A stretch of DNA of 12,256 bases, taken from assembly GCA_964443315.1 (NCBI GenBank), contig CAYUCP010000022.1, positions 1 to 12,256 of the forward strand, given 5' to 3'. Positions 6,788 through 12,256 of the stretch are shown here, piece by piece. Position numbers and translations under genes: made by a program. The DNA comes from JAGOTP01 sp964443315. GTDB lineage: Bacteria > Patescibacteriota > Patescibacteriia > 2-12-FULL-60-25. Position 1 is the stretch's first letter. Each line of letters begins with the position of its first letter. The notes below the pieces were generated by a model. The model was not told the DNA's origin, did not search any database, and saw only the letters and a program-made list of their open reading frames with translations.

Positions 6788-8665
6788 TTAGGTACCCGCT
6801 TGCTCTTTTTGACGCGCAGCGTACTCATCCGCCGTTAATTCGCCCACGATCACTTGCTCGCCTTCAGAAACCCCTGACACCACTTCGACTCGGGCTTCAT
6901 CCGCTCGAAGATCCGTCACAATCGAACGATCCTCAGGCTGTCCGTTCACGAGAACCTGAACAAAGGGCTTTCCATTCACCTGACGTACCGCACGGGAAGG
7001 AATGGATAACGTTGTCGCCGGCCGCTCCGCTGTAAGAATCGTCACGTTCGCCGTCATTCCTGGCTTCACGTCTTTCCCTTGTGTATCGATCCCAATAATC
7101 GCTTTGTAGTAGACCGCATCTTGAACCTTTGTTTGGTCGGGATATTCTGCTACCACCGCTCCCGTAAACAGCTGGTTATCTCCAAATGAATCAAGTGTCG
7201 TAGTTGCCGATTGACCAACATTTACCTTTGCAATATCCGACTCTGGAATAAGCGCCTCAATCGTGAACTTCTCTTCTGCAATCATCCCGATCACTTTCGC
7301 CCCCGCCATCACCTGTTCACCAATCTTTGGACCCACTTCCGTAGTTACACCATCAACAGGAGCAACGATGCGAGTATCATTTAAACGCTCTGTTGCCTGC
7401 GTATAGGCCGTCTGAGCATCCTGAAGCTGTGCGCGCAGTGCCGCAAGATCGACTGCTCGCGGCGGAGCTTTTCGTTGATCAAGACTTGCCTGCGCTGAAG
7501 CAACCGTCGCTGATTGAATCTGAACGGCAGACTCAGCCGTCTGCACACGTGTTATTCGATTCGTATCAGCGATACGGAGATTCGTCTTAGCGGTCTCGAG
7601 TGCATTTTTTAGCTGATCAATACTCGTCGTACGCGCCAATTCATTATTCGTTGCCGCTTGCAGCGAGGCCGTAATCGTCGTGAGCTGGGAGCCGAGCGAC
7701 GCATGGTCACCATCAAGTAACGCTTTCTTTGAAGCGATCTCAGAGGCGGTAAAGTTAGACGAAGCGACGGTGGCTGTGAGTGCACGCTGCACGAATTCTA
7801 CGTAACGCTGCGTCTTGGTCAATGCATCCTTCACTCCCTCTGCCGCTTCACGTACCTGTGTATTCGTCGACTGTGCGGATAGGGCACGCACCAACTGGGT
7901 CGCATTTACGAACGCAGCTTTGGCCAACGGATACTGATTCTTCGCGCTCTGCAATGACAACGTATCTCCTGCTCCAAACGTCAACGAGTAGCGCCAGCTC
8001 TCAGACTGGTTATCAACCCCAATCAATAAGTCACCATCCGCCAACCCAGACTGAACCGGACCAAGGGCTGTTTGCAGGTTGGTACGTAATGAGGCGTAGC
8101 CATTCGCCACCGACTGATCATTAGAGTTCAATGCATTGTCCAATGCCTTCTGCGCCGTATCAAGAGCAATAACCGAAACCGCGTATTCGTCTTGAACGGA
8201 ACGCTTCGTCGCCTCAAGATCGTTCTGCGCTTTCTGAAGATTCGCCTTTGCCTGATCAACACTCGCTTGCGCGATACGAATCGTCTCAGCCGTCTCACCC
8301 GCTTCACGCGCCCTCAGATTCGCTAGGGCCAAAGAGACGGTCGCTGCTGCGCGACGCACCCCAAGCTCTGCATCCGTTGCATCCACGGAAGCTAAAATGT
8401 CACCTTTCTTTACCCGTGCCCCTACCGTCGCAGGCAACGCTGTGATTTTGCCGCCGGCCTTAAAAGACAGGTCAATACGAGCTTGAGGAACAACTTGGCC
8501 CGTCGCTTCAACCGTCTGCTTCAGCTCGCCCCGCGTCACTGGCTGCGTGTCGTAAAAGGGACCCTTTGGAGCGGTTGCCTTGCCATACGCAAAGCCACCA
8601 ACAATCAGGAGGAGAACAATCAACGCCCAAAAACGCTTCTTTTTGAAAAATACAGGGAATTTCAT
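6788..8665 (-). CDS. HlyD/MacA-like membrane fusion (adaptor) protein with an extra-long hairpin
   Basis: The 625-residue protein begins with basic residues and one membrane anchor (about 11-28). The first half of the lipoyl/barrel-sandwich domain is at about 48-95 (VEATGQVVPQ to GDILASVDA) and the second at about 432-462 (RIVAPVDGVTTEVGPKIGEQ). The beta-barrel follows to about 545, including KPGMTANVTI, and then the membrane-proximal domain. The region between the lipoyl halves spans about 330 residues. Its ends are Ala/Gln-rich coiled coil and its middle (about 165-300) is less regular, whereas E. coli MacA totals about 370 residues. The C-terminus is complete. It should link the permeases to the cell surface. 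It lies 27 bases after the AbrB-like gene, and CTCCTCCT stands where a Shine-Dalgarno would be expected. Confidence 0.93.
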   Translation of the reverse strand: MKFPVFFKKKRFWALIVLLLIVGGFAYGKATAPKGPFYDTQPVTRGELKQTVEATGQVVPQARIDLSFKAGGKITALPATVGARVKKGDILASVDATDAELGVRRAAATVSLALANLRAREAGETAETIRIAQASVDQAKANLQKAQNDLEATKRSVQDEYAVSVIALDTAQKALDNALNSNDQSVANGYASLRTNLQTALGPVQSGLADGDLLIGVDNQSESWRYSLTFGAGDTLSLQSAKNQYPLAKAAFVNATQLVRALSAQSTNTQVREAAEGVKDALTKTQRYVEFVQRALTATVASSNFTASEIASKKALLDGDHASLGSQLTTITASLQAATNNELARTTSIDQLKNALETAKTNLRIADTNRITRVQTAESAVQIQSATVASAQASLDQRKAPPRAVDLAALRAQLQDAQTAYTQATERLNDTRIVAPVDGVTTEVGPKIGEQVMAGAKVIGMIAEEKFTIEALIPESDIAKVNVGQSATTTLDSFGDNQLFTGAVVAEYPDQTKVQDAVYYKAIIGIDTQGKDVKPGMTANVTILTAERPATTLSIPSRAVRQVNGKPFVQVLVNGQPEDRSIVTDLRADEARVEVVSGVSEGEQVIVGELTADEYAARQKEQAGT

Positions 8666-8692
8666 AGAGATAGGAGGAGTAGAATCAACCGA

Positions 8693-8959
8693 TTAACGCA
8701 ACGCTTCTGTCAGATGACGCGTCATCACATCAAGCATGGACTGCATTTTATCTAATGGGAAAATCATAATGGGACCGTTCGGCTGATTCATAATAAGAAA
8801 TTTTGCTCCGGATGTAAGCTGTAGTCGCTCACGAATGTCTTTTGGAATAACTAACTGTCCACGTTCGCCCAAGACTGTAGACCCCATCAGACAATTGTCT
8901 TCAATCGCTGATCGTTTTAGCCTTTTCTTCTTCGGAGCCAATGATTTCGCTGATTTCAT
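8693..8959 (-). CDS. SpoVT/AbrB-like DNA-binding regulator, first gene of the export operon
   Basis: The 88-residue product has a Lys/Arg-rich N-terminus (K2, K5, K10-12, R13, K15, R16). A SpoVT-AbrB swapped-hairpin domain follows from about residue 26 to 70, marked by GERGQLVIPKDIRERLQL (31-48) and GAKFLI. The C-terminal amphipathic helix (70-88) could aid oligomerisation. Such domains are either transcription-state regulators or antitoxins. No toxin gene is adjacent, so a regulator of the export operon is favoured. The ATG at 8959 suits the promoter placed just upstream; an inner ATG at residue 25 would leave the bare domain. The short leader lacks a Shine-Dalgarno. Repeated GTATGAA half-sites cover the start region. 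Confidence 0.85.
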   Translation of the reverse strand: MKSAKSLAPKKKRLKRSAIEDNCLMGSTVLGERGQLVIPKDIRERLQLTSGAKFLIMNQPNGPIMIFPLDKMQSMLDVMTRHLTEALR

Positions 8960-8989
8960 ACAAAGTGTGATAAGTATGAATAGTATGAA
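8955..8989 (-). promoter_or_regulatory. Possible operator: three GTATGAA half-sites over the AbrB-like gene start
   Basis: On the plus strand TTCATAC (8955-8961) faces GTATGAA (8974-8980) as an inverted repeat with a 12-base spacer. A second GTATGAA (8983-8989) repeats the pattern in direct orientation nine bases on. Together they cover the -10 box, the predicted transcription start and the start codon, an arrangement suited to autorepression. Binding by the encoded AbrB-like protein is inference. Confidence 0.45.
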
Positions 8990-9008
8990 AAAACCAATCT
9001 ATTGTCAA
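8980..9008 (-). promoter_or_regulatory. Sigma70-type promoter of the six-gene export operon
   Basis: On the minus strand TTGACA (9008-9003) is separated by 17 bp from TACTAT (8985-8980). Transcription would begin near 8973, leaving a leader of only about 14 bases before the ATG at 8959. The -35 is a perfect consensus. No comparable promoter is seen for the divergent queA in the same 90-bp gap. Confidence 0.75.
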
Positions 9009-9049
9009 AATACTCGACAACTGAGCCAAAATCTGGTCAAATCCTGTGC

Positions 9050-10069
9050 ATGCATACGCGTGAATTCGACTATACGCTTCCTCCCGATCGGATCGCCCAA
9101 CATCCGCTTGAAGACCGCCTAGCCGCTAAACTTCTTCATCTTCCACGCCTATTTGGCGAGATGACGGATCTCCATATTCGTGATCTCCCCTCTTTGCTTG
9201 AAGCGGGTGATTTACTTATCTTCAATGACAGCAAAGTCTTCCGCGCACGTTTGCAAGCCACGCGTGTTGGCGGAACCTCTCCATTTGAAGTCTTCCTTCT
9301 TCGACCAGAAGGACGGGAATGGCTTGCCTTGATTAAAAACTCCAAACGACTCTCCGTCGACGAAACGATTACCCTTCCCGAAGAAACGGCAGCGACAATC
9401 CTTTCAAAAGAGGCAGATGGAGTGATTCGTCTCCGTATTGAACGAACGGTGAATGAAGTGTTCGCCCTGTGTGATCGTGCCGGCGAAATTCCAACACCAC
9501 CTTACGTGGAAGAAAAAATCAGCGATGCGAGCGCTTACCAAACCGTGTACGCCAAACAAGTAGGCTCAGTCGCCGCACCAACCGCTGGCTTCCACTTCAC
9601 ACACGAACTCTTAGAGACCTTAAAACAACAAGGTGTACAACTTGGCTATGTCACACTTCATGTTGGGCTTGGAACGTTTCGGCCCATGCAAGACGGAATG
9701 CTAGATGAACACATCATGCACTCGGAGTGGGTGTCCGTTTCCCAAGAGACAGTTGAACTCATTCAACGCACCAAAGCTGCAGGGAAGCGCGTCATCGCAG
9801 TGGGTACAACGAGCTGTCGCTCCCTTGAAAGTGCTGCACGAAATGGTGAGTTGATGCCCTTTGAAGGGATGACAAATCTTTTTATCCAGCCTGGCTACCG
9901 ATTCAATGTGATTGATGGACTTGTGACGAATTTTCACCTACCGAAATCAACGCTTTTGGTTCTTGTGAGTGCGCTCGCTGGACGCGAACGGATTCTCACC
10001 GCCTACGAACACGCAATTAACGAAGGCTATCGCTTCTACTCGTTTGGTGATGCCATGGTGATTCTGTAA
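9050..10069 (+). CDS. queA: S-adenosylmethionine:tRNA ribosyltransferase-isomerase
   Basis: QueA transfers and isomerises the ribosyl part of SAM onto 7-aminomethyl-7-deazaguanine in tRNA, giving epoxyqueuosine, the next-to-last step of queuosine synthesis. The ATG at 9050 gives 339 residues, the usual family length, and starts directly with the conserved REFDYTLPPDRIAQHPLEDR. A TTG at 9002 would add 16 residues with no counterpart in the family. Hallmarks are LEAGDLLIFNDSKVFRARL, AAPTAGFHFT (about 174-183), LHVGLGTFRP, GTTSCRSLES, TNFHLPKSTLLVLVSALAG (about 294-312) and the end GYRFYSFGDAMVIL. No Shine-Dalgarno precedes the start. The other queuosine genes, such as tgt, are not in the window. 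A methyltransferase gene follows after nine bases. Confidence 0.97.
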   Translation: MHTREFDYTLPPDRIAQHPLEDRLAAKLLHLPRLFGEMTDLHIRDLPSLLEAGDLLIFNDSKVFRARLQATRVGGTSPFEVFLLRPEGREWLALIKNSKRLSVDETITLPEETAATILSKEADGVIRLRIERTVNEVFALCDRAGEIPTPPYVEEKISDASAYQTVYAKQVGSVAAPTAGFHFTHELLETLKQQGVQLGYVTLHVGLGTFRPMQDGMLDEHIMHSEWVSVSQETVELIQRTKAAGKRVIAVGTTSCRSLESAARNGELMPFEGMTNLFIQPGYRFNVIDGLVTNFHLPKSTLLVLVSALAGRERILTAYEHAINEGYRFYSFGDAMVIL

Positions 10070-10078
10070 ACTGCTCGT

Positions 10079-10909
10079 ATGCCATTTTCTCCTCGAAAAA
10101 AATTCTCGCGCTCCACGCAGCAGCGTCGACAGACAGGTAAACCCGCAGCACATAGCAGTTGGAACAACGTCGCCAACTGGTACGCTGACCACCTTTCCGC
10201 CGGCGGAACCTACCAAGAGACAGTAATTTTTCCTGGTGCATTACGCCTTCTTTCTCCTAAGGCTAACAAACGCTATCTCGATATCGCTTGCGGAGAGGGC
10301 TCTTTTTTGAAACTTGTCCGCTCACACCAACGCGCCGCCGAACTCTATGGGATCGATGCCGCACCAAGCCTCATTGCACACGCAGAGACGCTCCACCGGC
10401 AGGATCAACGAGTGCACTTAGCCGTCGCCGACGCTCAGCAATTTTCACGCATTATCCCTCCCGGTTCGATTGACGGCGCAAGCTGTCTCATGGCGATTCA
10501 AAACATCGAACAAATCGACCGCGTCTTTAAAGAAACGGCTCACGTCTTAAAGCCGGGCGCCGCGTTTGTCATCGTCATGAATCATCCGTGTTTCCGCGCT
10601 CCACAGCAAAGTGGCTGGGGTTGGGATGAAGCACGGAAACTTCAATATCGTCGCATGGATCGCTATCTCACCGCCTATGCTCAGCCGATTGTCGCTCATC
10701 CTGGTTCAGCACCTTCGGTAAAAACCGTTTCCTACCATCGTCCACTCACGGCATACGTGAGCGCTCTCAGCTTCGCGGGCTTTCAAGTGGATACCATCGA
10801 AGAATGGATCTCCGACAAAGTCAGCACCTCCGGCCCGAAAGCCAAAGCGGAAAATATCGCCCGCACAGAATTTCCACTCTTCTTAGCTATTCGAGCGGTT
10901 CGTCATTAA
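10079..10909 (+). CDS. Class I SAM-dependent methyltransferase, substrate unknown
   Basis: This 276-residue soluble protein has a basic, disordered-looking N-terminus (1-25) and then a Rossmann methyltransferase fold. SAM motif I is LDIACGEGS (67-75), the acidic residue ending strand 2 is D93 in YGIDAAP, and ADAQQF (117-122) is the adenine-binding stretch. LKPGAAFVIVMNHPCFR (157-173) is the post-motif strand. The C-terminal half carries NHPCFRAPQQSGWGWDE, YRRMDRYL and SYHRPLTAYVSALSFAGF, a pattern I associate with a family of small-molecule-type methyltransferases without a firm substrate. It starts nine bases after queA with no Shine-Dalgarno, so it is probably cotranscribed. A role in tRNA modification is possible but not shown. 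The second copy of the structured element follows its stop by 25 bases. Confidence 0.88.
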   Translation: MPFSPRKKFSRSTQQRRQTGKPAAHSSWNNVANWYADHLSAGGTYQETVIFPGALRLLSPKANKRYLDIACGEGSFLKLVRSHQRAAELYGIDAAPSLIAHAETLHRQDQRVHLAVADAQQFSRIIPPGSIDGASCLMAIQNIEQIDRVFKETAHVLKPGAAFVIVMNHPCFRAPQQSGWGWDEARKLQYRRMDRYLTAYAQPIVAHPGSAPSVKTVSYHRPLTAYVSALSFAGFQVDTIEEWISDKVSTSGPKAKAENIARTEFPLFLAIRAVRH

Positions 10910-10934
10910 AAGCTTCTCTAACTATAAATTAAAA

Positions 10935-11016
10935 GCCTCAACGCGAGCTCCTGAACCCGGGAGCAATGGTGTTAGCGAAGCGCTTGCGGACCGGGTGAAG
11001 GAGCTCTCGTTGGGGC
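10935..11016 (+). ncRNA. Structured hairpin element, copy 2 (unrecognised family)
   Basis: Bases 10935-10951 and 11000-11016 form a 17-bp outer helix with one G-U pair and one C-U mismatch. A symmetric TGAA/TGAA internal loop (10952-10955 and 10996-10999) and a 5-bp helix CCCGG/CCGGG follow. The 30-nt apical loop (10961-10990) has GAGCA, TGG, AGCGAAGCG and CTTG in the same order as copy 1 at 2951-3035. The helix sequences differ from copy 1 while pairing is kept. The flanks ATAAATTAAAAG before and CGATCTT after resemble those of copy 1. It lies between two convergent genes, in the sense of the upstream methyltransferase gene. It has no T-run. It might also act as a roadblock or 3'-end stabiliser for both convergent transcripts. 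Confidence 0.7.
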
Positions 11017-11028
11017 GATCTTCTGCTA

Positions 11029-12054
11029 TTAATACCCAGCTTTACGACGATTAGCGACGTGCTCTTCCAGCGTGCGGCCGTAATAAATCTTGCCTTGCTC
11101 ATCTGTCAGAAAATACCGGTAAGACGAAGGCGTCGGCTCAAGCACCGCCCGAATCGCTGTTTCGCTCGGATTTGAAATTGGCCCCGGTGGTAAACCTTTA
11201 TTTTTGTAGGTGTTGTACGGATTCTCAATCTGCAAATCTTCTGAGGTCGAACGCGATCTCCCAGAACGTGTGATGTAATTGACGGTCGCATCACTCTGAA
11301 GCGGCATCCCCTCACGCAAGCGACGCAAGAAAATCCCAGCCACCATTTTGCGCTCATCCGGCTTGGACACTTCTTTTTCGACAATCGAGGCCAAAATAAT
11401 CACCTCGTCCAACGTTTTAAGTGGGGCACTCGCTGAGGTTACCTTCTCACCCCCAATTCGCTGATCGAATTCTGCAAGTTGCTTGCTCACGAGACCAACT
11501 GGAAGCTGTCCACGCCAGACACGATACGTATCCGGAAATAAATAGCCTTCCAAACTACGATTGGCTGGAAGATCTTTTAGGAAAGAAAATTTTGTCCGCC
11601 AATCAATATCAAACGGCGATCGATCGCCACCTTCACCGACGGTGCGCTTGAATTCTTCTGGGCTGACAGCCTGCTCCCGTTGAAGGAGTGCCGCCATATC
11701 CGCAATCGTCCAACCTTCAATGATTCGAACCTGAACCTCATCGCTTTCTGGGCCGAGAGCCAGCGTACTCGCGATTTGTGAAAAACGTTGGCCCGGCTGA
11801 AGCACATAGGTTCCCGGTTTCGGTTTACGAGCCGCAGAGCTCAGGAACGCATACGCTCGGTACCAAAACGCTCCAGGGATGATTCCCTCTTCCGTCAACT
11901 CAGTCGCCACTTGAGATACCGACGCGTTTGGCTCAACGACAAACCGCTTGGTCGCGCCAACGACCGGAGACCCAATCCAAGCCAAGAACAGCACGCGCCC
12001 AAGAAACGCAGCGAACAACAGAAACAGCCCAAGGCCAACAAGCTTCTTAGCCAT
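11029..12054 (-). CDS. mltG: Endolytic murein transglycosylase MltG (YceG-like)
   Basis: MltG cuts nascent glycan strands of peptidoglycan inside the chain, limiting strand length; it is anchored in the cytoplasmic membrane with its domain outside. With the ATG at 12054 the protein has 341 residues, a usual length. A membrane helix lies at about 5-26, a LysM-like/N-lobe region with GTYVLQPGQRFSQIASTL at 81-98, and the YceG catalytic region with LEGYLFPDTY (168-177). The catalytic glutamate is E226 in LASIVEKEV, and the conserved LQSDATVNY (252-260) and NPYNTYKNKGLPPGPISNP (278-296) follow. A GTG at 12066 would add four residues, but the ATG overlaps the upstream PAP2 stop as ATGGCTAA, which favours it and suggests coupling. 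The gene is complete. Confidence 0.95.
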   Translation of the reverse strand: MAKKLVGLGLFLLFAAFLGRVLFLAWIGSPVVGATKRFVVEPNASVSQVATELTEEGIIPGAFWYRAYAFLSSAARKPKPGTYVLQPGQRFSQIASTLALGPESDEVQVRIIEGWTIADMAALLQREQAVSPEEFKRTVGEGGDRSPFDIDWRTKFSFLKDLPANRSLEGYLFPDTYRVWRGQLPVGLVSKQLAEFDQRIGGEKVTSASAPLKTLDEVIILASIVEKEVSKPDERKMVAGIFLRRLREGMPLQSDATVNYITRSGRSRSTSEDLQIENPYNTYKNKGLPPGPISNPSETAIRAVLEPTPSSYRYFLTDEQGKIYYGRTLEEHVANRRKAGY

Positions 12055-12256
12055 GCGTATGTTCACGATAGACTGACGTTCGGCGTACAGCAGCGTGAAG
12101 CAAGCGAACCACTACCACCGCCAACAATCCGAGGAACGCTCCTGCTACTACGTCTGACGGATAATGTACACCGACCGCTACGCGACCAAACGCCACCCCA
12201 ATCGCCAAGAGTAACGGAACAATCGCCGCTTTTGGCTTGGTCCAGCAAATAGCAAA
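12047..12256 (-). CDS. PAP2-family phosphatase, C-terminal fragment (cut by the window edge)
   Basis: An open frame enters from 12256 and gives 69 residues before the TAA at 12047-12049. It has no start codon in the window because its 5' part lies outside. The fragment holds a hydrophobic helix and then GRVAVGVHYPSDVVAG, which is the third PAP2 motif (R, G, H and D of the RxxxGxHxxxD pattern; here R25, G29, H31 and D35 of the fragment). A second hydrophobic helix and a basic tail follow. PAP2 proteins of this kind dephosphorylate lipid pyrophosphates; next to mltG, undecaprenyl pyrophosphate is the likely substrate (BcrC-like), but PgpB-like lipid phosphatases share the motif. The stop overlaps the mltG start by eight bases, so the two are cotranscribed. 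Confidence 0.88.
   Translation of the reverse strand, partial: FAICWTKPKAAIVPLLLAIGVAFGRVAVGVHYPSDVVAGAFLGLLAVVVVRLLHAAVRRTSVYREHTHG

Noticed and set aside
8693..8959. Antitoxin of a toxin-antitoxin pair
   Set aside because: AbrB-like domains can be antitoxins, but no PIN, MazF-like or other toxin gene is adjacent; the neighbour is an export adaptor.
10935..11016. Integron attC-like site (CAAC near the left end, GTTG near the right end)
   Set aside because: The CAAC/GTTG pair is one base too far from the ends for the attC consensus, copy 1 lacks AAC/GTT altogether, and no integrase or cassette array is present.
12063..12248. Minus-strand open frame with an ATG upstream of mltG
   Set aside because: It is out of frame with the clear PAP2 motif of the neighbouring minus frame and is rich in Arg/Ser/Gly, typical of a shadow.

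Overview
The window looks like a piece of a small, compact bacterial chromosome. Genes lie nose to tail, several start codons overlap the preceding stop, and Shine-Dalgarno sequences are mostly absent. The two tRNAs encode their own CCA, and intrinsic terminators are A-tract/GC/T-tract hairpins. The gene mix fits a Patescibacteria/CPR-type organism: a split MacB-like exporter with two permease paralogues and a very long adaptor, a FAM173-like membrane methyltransferase, DUF817, and an HDDC2/YfbR-like HD protein. That placement is inference from gene content and style; no 16S or other marker is present to prove it.

Layout. (1) 1-2216, plus strand: the 3' part of tRNA-Gln(CUG) and its terminator, an HD-domain nucleotidase-like protein, a PrdX/ProX-type trans-editing deacylase, and a DUF817 membrane protein whose last codons form a terminator. 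(2) 2231-2692, minus: an unrecognised single-pass membrane protein with an Arg-rich head, a Cys/His cluster and a coiled-coil tail. (3) 2768-2921, plus: tRNA-Val(GAC) with a clear sigma70-type promoter and a terminator. (4) 8959 down to 3042, minus: a six-gene operon of AbrB-like regulator, HlyD/MacA-like adaptor, MacB-type ATPase, two MacB-type permeases and a membrane-anchored methyltransferase. Its promoter is TTGACA-17-TACTAT, with repeated GTATGAA half-sites over the start region. (5) 9050-10909, plus: queA followed by a soluble class I methyltransferase. (6) 12256 down to 11029, minus: the C-terminal end of a PAP2 phosphatase overlapping mltG, a cell-wall pair.

The most unusual signal is a two-copy structured element at 2951-3035 (minus) and 10935-11016 (plus). 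Both copies have a 17-18 bp outer helix of unrelated sequence, a symmetric UGAA/UGAA internal loop able to form tandem G-A pairs, a 5 bp inner helix that differs by compensatory changes, and a 30-31 nt apical loop with nearly identical blocks (GAGCA, UGG, AGCGAAGCG, CUUG). Short flanks (AUAAAU-AAAAG and CGAU-UU) are also shared. In both cases the element is in sense orientation just behind a methyltransferase gene. I do not recognise it as a known family; it is a candidate new structured RNA or hairpin DNA element.
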